A stretch of DNA of 7,917 nt from Prevotellaceae bacterium (GTDB taxonomy: Bacteria; Bacteroidota; Bacteroidia; Bacteroidales; UBA932). Under the pieces are notes generated by a model. That model had not been told where the DNA came from. It ran no database searches and was given only the letters and a program-made list of their open reading frames with translations. Shown here in pieces: positions 1 through 6,011 of this stretch. Each line of letters starts with the position of its first letter. Positions within the stretch are counted from its first letter, which is position 1. The position numbers and the translations under genes were made by a program. Where the stretch lies: contig JAITAP010000005.1 in assembly GCA_031284065.1 (NCBI GenBank), forward strand, positions 1 to 7,917, in the 5' to 3' direction.

Positions 1-39
1 TACAGGGCTTTGTGCGCCTCGATAGAGGGCGCTTTGTAA
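1..39 (+). CDS. 3' end of an unidentified upstream gene (partial)
   Basis: Frame 1 is open from the window edge to a TAA at 37-39 and encodes only 12 residues (YRALCASIEGAL). Base composition changes sharply just after this stop, from fairly GC-rich to an AT-rich stretch, which is what a gene end followed by a spacer looks like. Frame 3 is also open, to a TAG at 63-65, but its last codons lie in the AT-rich stretch, so it is less likely. The fragment is too short to assign a product. Confidence 0.3.
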   Translation, partial: YRALCASIEGAL

Positions 40-85
40 AAAACAATTTTATTTTGTTTTTATAGGAAATCCCATAAATTTCATT

Positions 86-93
86 TAACTTTG
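86..93 (+). promoter_or_regulatory. Candidate -7 box of a Bacteroides-type promoter for the DUF4954-glmS unit
   Basis: TAACTTTG matches the Bacteroidota -7 consensus TAnnTTTG and would start transcription near position 100, giving a leader of roughly 25-30 nt before the ATG at 127. No TTTG lies at the expected 19-21 bp upstream; the nearest (53-56) is 29 bp away. The -33 element is therefore weak and the call is tentative. Confidence 0.4.
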
Positions 94-126
94 CGGCAAC
101 ATTCCGATTCACGAAAAAATGTATAA

Positions 127-2124
127 ATGACAGAATATCGAGATATTACGCTTGCAGAAGTTGAAGCGTTACAAAAAAATGGCTGCTTTTGCAGCGAATG
201 GTCAAGGGTCAAGGTCAAAGAGGGGTTTATACCGGATAGCGTTCGCAACGTATCATTTTCGGGCAATGTTTTTCTCGGCGTTTTCCGGCGCGAGATTGCC
301 TGCGCAGGAGGCGTTGTAAAGCGTTCGGGTATTTACAACGCGGCCATCCACAGCTGCGTTGTTGAGGACGACGCATACATTAATCAGGTAAAAAACTACG
401 TTGCCAACTACCGCATTGGAAAAAATGCCGTAGTAGAGTGCGTGGATACGCTGGCGGTGAGCGACGTTTCTGCGTTCGGCAACGGTACGCATGTGGCTGT
501 GCTCAACGAGACCGGCGGGCGCGAAATTCCCATTTTCAACGAGCTGTCGGCGCATACGGCCTACCTCATCGCCTTCTACCGCCACCGTCCGGCGCTGATT
601 GGCCGGCTAAAGCAGCTCATTGACGGCTACACCCAAAGCGTCCGCTCGGACGTGGGCGCTATTGAGGAGGGGGCGCACCTGTCGGGTTGCTGCACCATCC
701 TGAACGTTAACGTAGGCGCATACGCCAAGCTCGAGGGGGTGTGCAGGCTGAGCAACGGAAGCATCAACAGCTCAAAGCAAGACCCGGCGTACGTGGGGCA
801 CGGCGTTTCTGCCGAAAATTTTATCTTCTCAAGCGGCAGCTCGGTGAGCGGGGCTTCGCTGATAGCGGCCTGCTTTGTGGGGCAGGGAACGATACTCGGA
901 AAACAGTACTCGGCCGAAAATTCGGTGTTCTTTGCCAACTGCCAGGGGTTTCACGGCGAGGCGTGCTCCATTTTTGCGGGACCCTACACCGTTTCGCACC
1001 ACAAATCGACGCTGCTGATAGCCGCCTACTGCGCGTTTATGAACGCCGGCAGCGGCTCAAACCAGAGCAACCACATGTACAAGCTGGGGCCTACTCATCA
1101 GGGCATTATTGAGCGCGGCAGCAAAACCGCCAGCGACTCCTACATCCTGTGGCCTGCCAAGATAGGCGCTTTTTCCTTAGTCATGGGGCGGCACTACCGC
1201 AACTTCGACACCTCCGATTTCCCGTTCTCGTACCTTATAGAAAATACCGACGAAAGCTACCTCGCGCCGGGCGTGAACTTGCGAAGCATCGGCGCCATAC
1301 GCGACGCGCAAAAGTGGCCTCAACGAGACCGCCGCAAGGACGACAAGCCGTTGGACAGCATTGTGTTTGACTTGCTAAGCCCTTACTCCGTCCAGAAAAT
1401 GATAAAAGGCTGCCGCATACTGGAGGGGTTGAAGCGAATTTCGGGGCAAACGTCGGAGCACTACATGTTCAACAGCGCCCGAATTACCCACCGGGCGCTG
1501 GAAAGAGGGCTGCACCTGTACGGCTTGGGCATTACAAAGTTTCTGGGCAACGAGCTGGTGAAAAAGCTGGAGGCGGCTGAATTTTCGAGCGAAGCGGAGC
1601 TGCGGCAGGCGCTTGCGCCCACGAGCGCGAGCGGGGCAGGCGAGTGGATAGACATGGCGGGGCTGCCTGCGCCGAAGGACGAGGTGTTGGCAGTGATTGA
1701 AAAAATAGAAAGCGGCAGCATCACCTCGCTTCGCAAGCTGAACGACGTGTTTCGCGAGTGGAAAAACAGCTACTCTCTGCGGGCGTGGAGCTGGGTTGCC
1801 GCACGGCTGAAAACCGAAAAGGGAATAGACGTGGAAACGGTTACAGCCCTCCAGCTGGAGCAGCTGGTGGAGGAGTGGAAAAACGCTGTGGTAACGCTGG
1901 ATAAGATGATGTACAAGGACGCGCAGAAAGAGTTTGCGCTGAAATCGCAGGTAAGCTTCGGAATTGACGGCGAGGACGACGATGTGCGGCTGTCGGACTT
2001 TGAAAACGTAAGGGGCGAATTTACCGAGCATCCCGCCGTGAAAGATATTCTCAAGCATATTGACGCAAAAAGCAAGCTGGCGGAAAAAGTGAAAAGCAAG
2101 CTGCAAAGAATAATTAAAACCTAA
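127..2124 (+). CDS. DUF4954 family protein with left-handed beta-helix-like region
   Basis: Complete 665-residue protein recognised as DUF4954, a family of unknown function found mainly in Bacteroidota. Roughly residues 60-370 are rich in Gly, Val, Ile, Ala and Asn in the short-period pattern of left-handed beta-helix (hexapeptide-like) folds seen in acyl- and nucleotidyltransferase relatives. The best conserved core includes FAGPYTVSHHKSTLLIA (from about residue 283; His291 and His292), NAGSGSNQSNHMYKLGP (from residue 306) and SDSYILWPAKIGAFSLVMG, followed by an RHYRNFDTSDFPFSYL segment. The C-terminal 270 residues are charged and mostly helical, with no recognised catalytic motif. There is no signal peptide or membrane segment, so it is probably cytoplasmic. 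The ATG at 127 follows a likely -7 box by 33 bp and has no Shine-Dalgarno sequence, as is usual in the phylum. It ends 14 bp before glmS, which implies co-transcription. A role as a sugar-related acyl- or nucleotidyltransferase is only a guess from fold and neighbour. Confidence 0.93.
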   Translation: MTEYRDITLAEVEALQKNGCFCSEWSRVKVKEGFIPDSVRNVSFSGNVFLGVFRREIACAGGVVKRSGIYNAAIHSCVVEDDAYINQVKNYVANYRIGKNAVVECVDTLAVSDVSAFGNGTHVAVLNETGGREIPIFNELSAHTAYLIAFYRHRPALIGRLKQLIDGYTQSVRSDVGAIEEGAHLSGCCTILNVNVGAYAKLEGVCRLSNGSINSSKQDPAYVGHGVSAENFIFSSGSSVSGASLIAACFVGQGTILGKQYSAENSVFFANCQGFHGEACSIFAGPYTVSHHKSTLLIAAYCAFMNAGSGSNQSNHMYKLGPTHQGIIERGSKTASDSYILWPAKIGAFSLVMGRHYRNFDTSDFPFSYLIENTDESYLAPGVNLRSIGAIRDAQKWPQRDRRKDDKPLDSIVFDLLSPYSVQKMIKGCRILEGLKRISGQTSEHYMFNSARITHRALERGLHLYGLGITKFLGNELVKKLEAAEFSSEAELRQALAPTSASGAGEWIDMAGLPAPKDEVLAVIEKIESGSITSLRKLNDVFREWKNSYSLRAWSWVAARLKTEKGIDVETVTALQLEQLVEEWKNAVVTLDKMMYKDAQKEFALKSQVSFGIDGEDDDVRLSDFENVRGEFTEHPAVKDILKHIDAKSKLAEKVKSKLQRIIKT

Positions 2125-2138
2125 ATATACATACTACT

Positions 2139-3974
2139 ATGTGCGGAATTGTTGCCTACGTTGGCGGCCGAACAGCTTACTCCATTCTGATTAAGGGGCT
2201 GCAACGCCTCGAGTATCGCGGATACGACTCCGCAGGGATAGCCTTGTTTAACGGAAAAACAAACGTTTACAAGTGTCAAGGGAAGGTAAAGGATTTGCAG
2301 GCGCTGGTTAAGGGGAAAGAGATTGCCGGCTCGGTAGGGATGGGGCACACCCGCTGGGCTACGCACGGCGAGCCCAGCGACAGGAACGCGCACCCGCACC
2401 GCTCCATGCACGGAAAATTTTACGTTGTCCACAACGGCATTATCGAAAATTACGCCCACCTGAAAAAGGAGCTGGCAAGCCGCGAGTACACGTTTCAGAG
2501 CGAAACCGACACCGAAGCGCTGGCAAACCTGATAGAGAACATTTATCTGGAGCAAAAAGTGGACGCAGAGCTGGCGGTGAGGCTCGCGCTGACCAAAGTG
2601 GTGGGCGCCTACGGGCTTGTTATCATTTGCGAGGACGAGCCGGGCACGCTGATTGCCGCCCGCAAGGGAAGCCCGCTGGTGATAGGCGTTGGCGAGCATG
2701 AGTATTTTCTCGCCTCCGACGCTACGCCCATCGTGGAGTACACCGACCGCGTGGTCTATCTGAACGACGAAGAGGTTGCCGTCATTACCGCCGACAGCCT
2801 CGACCTGAAAAACCTGTACAACGACGTAAAAACGCCCGACATAAAGCGCATAAAGCTCAACATTGACAACATCGACAAGGGCGAGTACGAGCATTTCATG
2901 CTAAAGGAAATACACGAGCAGCCCAGCTCAATCACCGATACGTTTCGCGGGCGCATCGCCATGGACGAGAGCAAAATATTTCTCGGCGGAGTGCTCGACG
3001 TAATGCCGCGCCTTCTGGAGGCCAAGCGCATTATTATTATTGCCTGCGGCACGTCGTGGCACGCCGCGCTGGTGGGCGAATACCTTTTTGAGGAGTACGC
3101 GCGTATGCCGGTGGAGGTGGAGTACGCCTCGGAGTTCCGGTACCGCAACCCCGTTATAGGTAAGGACGACCTCGTGATTGCCATTTCGCAGAGCGGAGAA
3201 ACCGCCGACACGCTTGCCGCTGTCCGGCTGGTGAAAAAAACGGGGGCTACCATTCTCGGCATTTGCAACGTTGCCGGCTCGTCGCTCTCGCGCGAAACGG
3301 ACGCAGGCGTTTACACCCACGCCGGCATTGAGATTGGAGTGGCGAGCACCAAAGCGTTCACCTCCCAGATTACCGTGCTGACGATGATGGCTTTTCTGCT
3401 GGGAAACAAGCGGCAGGCGCTGTCGGCAGGCGACTACAAGGAGCTCATTCATGAGCTGATTCGCGTCCCGAAGCAAATAGCCGGTATGCTCAAGAGCGAA
3501 GAAAACATCAAAAAAATAGCGGCCGCCTACAAAAACGTTTCCCACGCGCTGTACTTGGGGCGCGGAATACTTTTCCCCGTGGCGCTGGAGGGCGCGCTCA
3601 AGCTCAAGGAAATTTCGTACATCCACGCCGAAGGGTACCCCGCCGCCGAAATGAAGCACGGGCCTATCGCCCTTATCGACGAGGCCATGCCCGTTTGCGT
3701 GCTGGCGCTCTCCGACAGGCTGTACGAAAAAACGGTGAGCAACATTCAGGAGGTGAAAACGCGGCAGGGAAAGGTAATTGCCGTTGCCACGGCGGGCAAC
3801 AAGGATATTTACCGCATAGCCGACCACGTTATAGAAATACCCCCGTGCCACGAAGCCATGTCGCCCCTGCTGACCATTGCGCCGCTACAGCTGCTGGCGT
3901 ACCACATCGCCGTCATGCGCGGGTGCAACGTCGACCAGCCGCGCAACTTGGCAAAGTCGGTTACGGTGGAGTGA
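2139..3974 (+). CDS. glmS: Glutamine--fructose-6-phosphate aminotransferase (isomerizing)
   Basis: Converts fructose-6-phosphate and glutamine to glucosamine-6-phosphate and glutamate, the first committed step toward UDP-GlcNAc for peptidoglycan and lipopolysaccharide; cytoplasmic. The 611 residues match the usual length (about 609 in E. coli). The N-terminal Ntn-type glutaminase domain begins MCGIVAYVG, with Cys2 as nucleophile, Arg72/Trp73 in HTRWATHG, Asn99/Gly100 in HNGIIENY and Asp124 in SETDTE. Two SIS domains follow: CGTSWHA (Cys303) and ISQSGETADT (Ser350, Gln351, Ser352) in the first; Glu491, HAEGYPAAEMKHGP (His507) and the terminal Lys606 in LAKSVTVE in the second. All known key residues are present. 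The start is fixed by the catalytic Cys immediately after Met. There is no Shine-Dalgarno sequence and no room for a glmS ribozyme in the 14-bp spacer. The last 33 bp recur at 4886-4918 beyond a toxin-antitoxin cassette. Confidence 0.99.
   Translation: MCGIVAYVGGRTAYSILIKGLQRLEYRGYDSAGIALFNGKTNVYKCQGKVKDLQALVKGKEIAGSVGMGHTRWATHGEPSDRNAHPHRSMHGKFYVVHNGIIENYAHLKKELASREYTFQSETDTEALANLIENIYLEQKVDAELAVRLALTKVVGAYGLVIICEDEPGTLIAARKGSPLVIGVGEHEYFLASDATPIVEYTDRVVYLNDEEVAVITADSLDLKNLYNDVKTPDIKRIKLNIDNIDKGEYEHFMLKEIHEQPSSITDTFRGRIAMDESKIFLGGVLDVMPRLLEAKRIIIIACGTSWHAALVGEYLFEEYARMPVEVEYASEFRYRNPVIGKDDLVIAISQSGETADTLAAVRLVKKTGATILGICNVAGSSLSRETDAGVYTHAGIEIGVASTKAFTSQITVLTMMAFLLGNKRQALSAGDYKELIHELIRVPKQIAGMLKSEENIKKIAAAYKNVSHALYLGRGILFPVALEGALKLKEISYIHAEGYPAAEMKHGPIALIDEAMPVCVLALSDRLYEKTVSNIQEVKTRQGKVIAVATAGNKDIYRIADHVIEIPPCHEAMSPLLTIAPLQLLAYHIAVMRGCNVDQPRNLAKSVTVE
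3940..3972 (+). repeat. Direct repeat copy 1 (3' end of functional glmS)
   Basis: These 33 bp encode the last 11 residues of GlmS (PRNLAKSVTVE, Pro601 to Glu611, including catalytic Lys606) plus the first base of the TGA stop. They match 4886-4918 at 32 of 33 positions; the only difference is T3962 versus C4908, which is synonymous (both Val). Similarity stops right after the first base of the stop codon and, upstream, within codon 601. Confidence 0.9.
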
Positions 3975-3997
3975 ACGTCGGTAGGGGAAAATAAAAA

Positions 3998-4016
3998 ATA
4001 CACTTTTTTTGTGTAT
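3998..4016. promoter_or_regulatory. Inverted repeat over the -33 box of higBA (candidate HigA operator)
   Basis: ATACAC (3998-4003) and GTGTAT (4011-4016) are perfect inverted arms around a run of seven T. The right arm overlaps the -33 TTTG of the higBA promoter (4008-4011). HigA antitoxins usually autorepress by binding a palindrome at their own promoter, so this is the best placed candidate operator. The arms are only 6 bp, and chance symmetry in AT-rich DNA is possible. It lacks the GC-rich stem expected of a glmS terminator. Confidence 0.4.
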
Positions 4017-4039
4017 ATAAGAAAAGCCTATTATCTTTG
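4008..4039 (+). promoter_or_regulatory. Bacteroides-type promoter for higBA
   Basis: TTTG at 4008-4011 and TATCTTTG at 4032-4039 are separated by 20 bp, an exact match to the Bacteroidota sigma-ABfr consensus (TTTG, 19-21 bp, TAnnTTTG). Transcription would start about 6-8 bp downstream, leaving a leader of some 12-15 nt before the ATG at 4060. It lies inside the cassette, so the module brings its own promoter and need not rely on glmS read-through. Confidence 0.75.
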
Positions 4040-4059
4040 CGCTATAAAAGAGTGCGGTG

Positions 4060-4362
4060 ATGGAAATTCATTTTGAAGAGCAATACTTATCCGACCTTTA
4101 CTACAAGGGAAAGACAGCGGACAAAAAACGCCGTTTTCAACCGGACGTGATAAGGCGGTACAAGCTGCGTATTGAAGCCCTCGAAAACGCCGCCGGAATA
4201 GAAGACTTACACCAAATTCATTCATTCCATTGCGAAGCGCTGAAAGGCGAACGAAAGGGTATTTCTTCTATCAGGGTGAACGACCGGCGCCGTATTGAGT
4301 TTACAACGCATCAGGCGGAAAGAGAAACCGTTGTAATCGTATGTAATATTTTAGAATTGTAA
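4060..4362 (+). CDS. higB: HigB-type toxin (RelE/ParE superfamily mRNA interferase)
   Basis: A 100-residue protein of the HigB (plasmid maintenance killer) branch of the RelE/ParE toxins, which cleave mRNA at the ribosome. The typical pattern is present in order: an early F..QYL..LY..G region, a charged helix with RRYKLRIEALENA (residues 32-44) and a DLHQI segment. The family signature follows (residues 54-81): HSFHCEALKGERKG, then SIRVNDRRRIEF, where the R-V-N-x3-R-I-x-F core supplies the basic residues of this family. The protein ends in a hydrophobic strand (VVIVCNILEL). Length is normal for the family (about 90-105). A GTG at 4057 directly precedes the ATG at 4060; the ATG is preferred, giving MEIHFEEQ. 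The promoter lies just upstream and the antitoxin 23 bp downstream, in the toxin-first order usual for hig loci. It appears intact. Confidence 0.88.
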   Translation: MEIHFEEQYLSDLYYKGKTADKKRRFQPDVIRRYKLRIEALENAAGIEDLHQIHSFHCEALKGERKGISSIRVNDRRRIEFTTHQAERETVVIVCNILEL

Positions 4363-4385
4363 AACCATTATACGTAAAGATAATC

Positions 4386-4697
4386 ATGGGAAATTTGGGA
4401 TATGGGTACACCCCGACGCACCCCGGCGAATTGCTGAAAGAGGAAATTGAGTATCGCAAAGTTTCACAAAGCAGCTTGGCGAAGCAAATGGGCGTCCGGT
4501 ACACCGCCCTGAACGACATTTTGAACGAGCGACGACCACTTACCACCAACACGGCGATGCTGTTTGAAGCGGCTTTGGGCGTCAACGCCGATTTGCTCAT
4601 GCGTATGCAGCTAAAATATAATATGCAGATTGTACGGCAGGACAAAACCCTCGCCGACCGCCTCAAGCAAATCAGGAAAATGGTAGCAGCATTTTAG
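4386..4697 (+). CDS. higA: HigA-type antitoxin, XRE-family DNA-binding protein
   Basis: A 103-residue protein that should neutralise the HigB partner and repress the operon. It carries the HigA signature HPGELLKEEIEYRKVSQ (residues 12-28), then a helix-turn-helix of the Cro/C1 type (about residues 27-48: the SQSSLAKQMGV helix pair and recognition helix YTALNDILNERR). The family-typical segment PLTTNTAMLFEAALGVNADLLMRMQLKYNM follows (51-80), and the tail is basic. Length and architecture are normal. The ATG at 4386 lies 23 bp after the higB stop, so the two are almost certainly co-transcribed from the promoter at 4008-4039. A short ATTAT...ATAAT symmetry (4367-4384) sits just before the start but is weak. 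Confidence 0.92.
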   Translation: MGNLGYGYTPTHPGELLKEEIEYRKVSQSSLAKQMGVRYTALNDILNERRPLTTNTAMLFEAALGVNADLLMRMQLKYNMQIVRQDKTLADRLKQIRKMVAAF

Positions 4698-4729
4698 CGG
4701 CGGTTGTAACTATTTACGGGAAGCTATGC

Positions 4730-4882
4730 ATGAAACCAACGAATAAACCATTTGATGCGGTAGAGTTCATGCGCCAACAAAGAGATTTGCCAAGCGCAAA
4801 GCTATCGAAAATGACCAAAGAAGAGGTTATTGCCTGTTTCAAAAACCGCGCTTTACATTCGCACGTAAAACCTTGTGCGTAG
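4730..4882 (+). CDS. Small 50-residue protein, possibly an antitoxin-like remnant
   Basis: ATG at 4730 to TAG at 4880-4882. The N-terminal 40 residues (KPFDAVEFMRQQRD..., then SKMTKEEVIACFKN) resemble, from memory, a class of short acidic/basic proteins that sit beside toxin genes in many bacteria, with an F-D-x-V-x-x-M-R-x-x-R-D start and an M-T-x-E-E motif. Those are usually about 65-85 residues and end in a lysine-rich helix; this one stops early with an unrelated-looking tail (LHSHVKPCA). The stop lies only 3 bp before the duplicated glmS end at 4886, so the original 3' part may have been lost at the junction. No Shine-Dalgarno sequence is evident. An overlapping ATG at 4726 gives only a few codons. 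No toxin partner other than HigB is nearby. Confidence 0.45.
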   Translation: MKPTNKPFDAVEFMRQQRDLPSAKLSKMTKEEVIACFKNRALHSHVKPCA

Positions 4883-4885
4883 CCT

Positions 4886-4920
4886 CGCGCAACTTGGCAA
4901 AGTCGGTCACGGTGGAGTAA
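4886..4920 (+). pseudogene. Duplicated glmS 3' end (direct repeat copy 2)
   Basis: Positions 4886-4918 repeat 3940-3972 with one mismatch. In the glmS frame the fragment reads RNLAKSVTVE followed by TAA (4918-4920), where the functional gene uses TGA. The single internal difference is synonymous (GTT versus GTC for Val), so the fragment looks like the true end of a slightly different glmS allele. The rest of glmS is absent: the residue before Arg is Ser instead of Pro and everything further upstream is unrelated. It has no start codon and cannot be functional. It marks the right boundary of the higBA cassette. Confidence 0.85.
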
Positions 4921-4969
4921 GTGGCAGGTTCCCGTTTCGCTATTATTCAAACGTAACAAATATACCAAG

Positions 4970-5866
4970 ATGAGAAAAAACCGTATAGCATCAGCCCTTC
5001 GCTCCGGTCGGACGCTCGTTTCCGATGGAGCATGGGGTACGTTGCTGCAAAAAAAGGGATTGAAGCCGGGCGAATGTCCCGAGCTGTGGTGTCTTACCCA
5101 CCCCGACGAGGTGGAGAACATTGCGAAAAGCTACATTGAAGCCGGCTCCGATATGGTAGAAACCAACAGCTTTGGCGGTACGCGCTTCAAGCTGGATCAC
5201 TATGGCTTGGCGGACAAGGCATCGGAAATTAACGAAGCTGCGGCGAGTCTGTCGCGCCGTGCGGCAGGCGAAGACAAGTGGGTCATTGCCTCTATGGGGC
5301 CTACCGGCAAAATGCTAATGATGGGCGACGTGACGGAGGAGGAACTCTACAATGCCTTTAAGGAGCAAGCTGTGGCGCTGGAGAAGGGCGGTGCAGACGC
5401 CGCCTGCATCGAAACCATGAGCGACCTCGACGAGGCGTGTACTGCCATAAAAGCGGTAAGGGAGAATACCCAACTTGAGGTTATCGCTACGTTCACTTTT
5501 AACCAGACCGAACAGGACGAATTTCGCACCATGATGGGCGTTGCACCCGCCGCCGCTGCGCAAAAAGCCATTGCTGCGGGCGCGGATATTATTGGCGCTA
5601 ACTGCGGCAACGGGCTGGAGCGCATGGTGCGCATTGTTGCGGAGCTGCGGGCTGCCGCTCCCTCAACGCCTATTCTTGTACACGCCAACGCAGGGTTGCC
5701 GCAAAATGTGAATGGCGTGGATATTTTCCCCGAAACGCCTTCGCAGATGGGCGAGCTGGTGGGAAAGGTAGTATCGGCAGGCGCAAATATTGTTGGCGGA
5801 TGCTGCGGCACTACGCCGGAGCACATTAGGGCAATAAAAAACGTAATTAGAAATTTTGAATTTTGA
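4970..5866 (+). CDS. Homocysteine S-methyltransferase family protein (stand-alone MetH-type domain)
   Basis: A 298-residue (beta/alpha)8-barrel methyltransferase of the S-methyl_trans family, which transfers a methyl group to zinc-bound homocysteine to form methionine. The Zn ligands are recognisable as Cys212 in GANCGNG and Cys278/Cys279 in GGCCGTTPEH, close to the positions in the MetH homocysteine domain. Other landmarks are DGAWGTLLQ (residues 19-27), ETNSFGGTRF (64-73), ASMGPTGK and CIETMSDLDEA. The protein covers only the first domain of cobalamin-dependent methionine synthase; the folate, B12 and activation domains are not here. It may act with separate partner proteins, or use another methyl donor such as a betaine or corrinoid protein. 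The ATG at 4970 follows an AT-rich spacer with no clear promoter or Shine-Dalgarno sequence. The last codons (NFEF) lie in a heptamer repeat. Family is secure; exact substrate is not. Confidence 0.92.
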   Translation: MRKNRIASALRSGRTLVSDGAWGTLLQKKGLKPGECPELWCLTHPDEVENIAKSYIEAGSDMVETNSFGGTRFKLDHYGLADKASEINEAAASLSRRAAGEDKWVIASMGPTGKMLMMGDVTEEELYNAFKEQAVALEKGGADAACIETMSDLDEACTAIKAVRENTQLEVIATFTFNQTEQDEFRTMMGVAPAAAAQKAIAAGADIIGANCGNGLERMVRIVAELRAAAPSTPILVHANAGLPQNVNGVDIFPETPSQMGELVGKVVSAGANIVGGCCGTTPEHIRAIKNVIRNFEF

Positions 5867-5874
5867 ATTTTGAA
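5854..5874 (+). repeat. Heptamer tract (TTTTGAA)3 spanning the methyltransferase stop
   Basis: Three perfect tandem copies of TTTTGAA at 5854, 5861 and 5868. The first copy and part of the second encode the last residues, and the TGA stop (5864-5866) lies within the tract. Seven-base tandem repeats of this kind are common in spacers of several bacterial phyla; here one has entered the end of a gene. Confidence 0.85.
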
Positions 5875-5910
5875 TGGCGTGCGTTGCAAAGTGCGCCATT
5901 CCTTTTTTTT
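5872..5910 (+). terminator. Rho-independent terminator after the methyltransferase gene
   Basis: GAATGGCG (5872-5879) and CGCCATTC (5894-5901) form a perfect 8-bp stem around a 14-nt loop, followed by C and eight T (5903-5910). It sits 6 bp after the stop codon, which is the normal place. It should end transcription before the repeat-rich spacer. Confidence 0.7.
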
Positions 5911-5937
5911 GCGCGTGCGTCATTCCGCTATCATTCC

Positions 5938-6011
5938 CGCCATTTATCGCCATTTCCCCGCCATTTCCCCGCCATTTATCGCCATTTATCGCCATTTCCC
6001 CGCCATTTCTC
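5938..6011 (+). repeat. Tandem array of 10/11-bp CGCCATTT units
   Basis: Seven adjoining units: CGCCATTTAT at 5938, 5970 and 5980; CGCCATTTCCC at 5948, 5959 and 5990; and a variant CGCCATTTCTC at 6001. The core CGCCATTT is invariant and only the tail varies (AT, CCC or CTC). The next bases (CGTCATTCC, from 6012) are a related motif that begins the following inverted-repeat element. There are no unique spacers, so this is not a CRISPR array. Confidence 0.9.

Larger units (their letters stand above)
3940..4918 (+). mobile_element. Putative inserted toxin-antitoxin cassette bounded by glmS-end direct repeats
   Basis: The segment starts with the last 33 bp of glmS (3940-3972) and ends with a second copy of the same 33 bp (4886-4918), a period of 946 bp. 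Between them (913 bp) lie only a promoter, higB, higA and a 50-codon ORF. Site-specific integration into the 3' end of a gene typically leaves such a duplicated gene end at the far junction. No integrase, transposase or Tn7-type end is visible, so this could be a degenerate or passively mobilised element, or the product of homologous recombination or local duplication. The repeat is directly seen; mobility is inference. Confidence 0.5.

Noticed and set aside
1375..2106. 243-codon open frame on the minus strand inside the DUF4954 gene
   Set aside because: Antisense shadow of a conserved gene with no motif of its own.
2125..2138. glmS ribozyme in the leader of glmS
   Set aside because: The spacer is only 14 bp and the ribozyme is essentially a Gram-positive feature; there is no room for its fold.
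2928..3851. 307-codon open frame on the minus strand
   Set aside because: It lies fully inside glmS, whose catalytic residues and length are intact. The antisense frame has no recognisable family and arises from GC-rich codon usage.
3975..4007. Tn7 insertion downstream of glmS
   Set aside because: Tn7 inserts about 25 bp after glmS, but no Tn7-like end, no TnsABCDE homologue and no matching second end are seen. Tn7 also does not duplicate the glmS coding end.
4756..4920. Longer open frame fused in phase to the duplicated RNLAKSVTVE end
   Set aside because: It has no ATG, its upstream part resembles nothing in GlmS, and it overlaps the better-supported 50-codon ORF in another frame.
4714..5121. 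135-codon minus-strand open frame across the small ORF, the glmS fragment and the methyltransferase start
   Set aside because: It overlaps well-supported + strand features and has no recognisable domain.
5938..6011. CRISPR array
   Set aside because: The units are only 10-11 bp, contiguous, with no unique spacers and no cas genes nearby.
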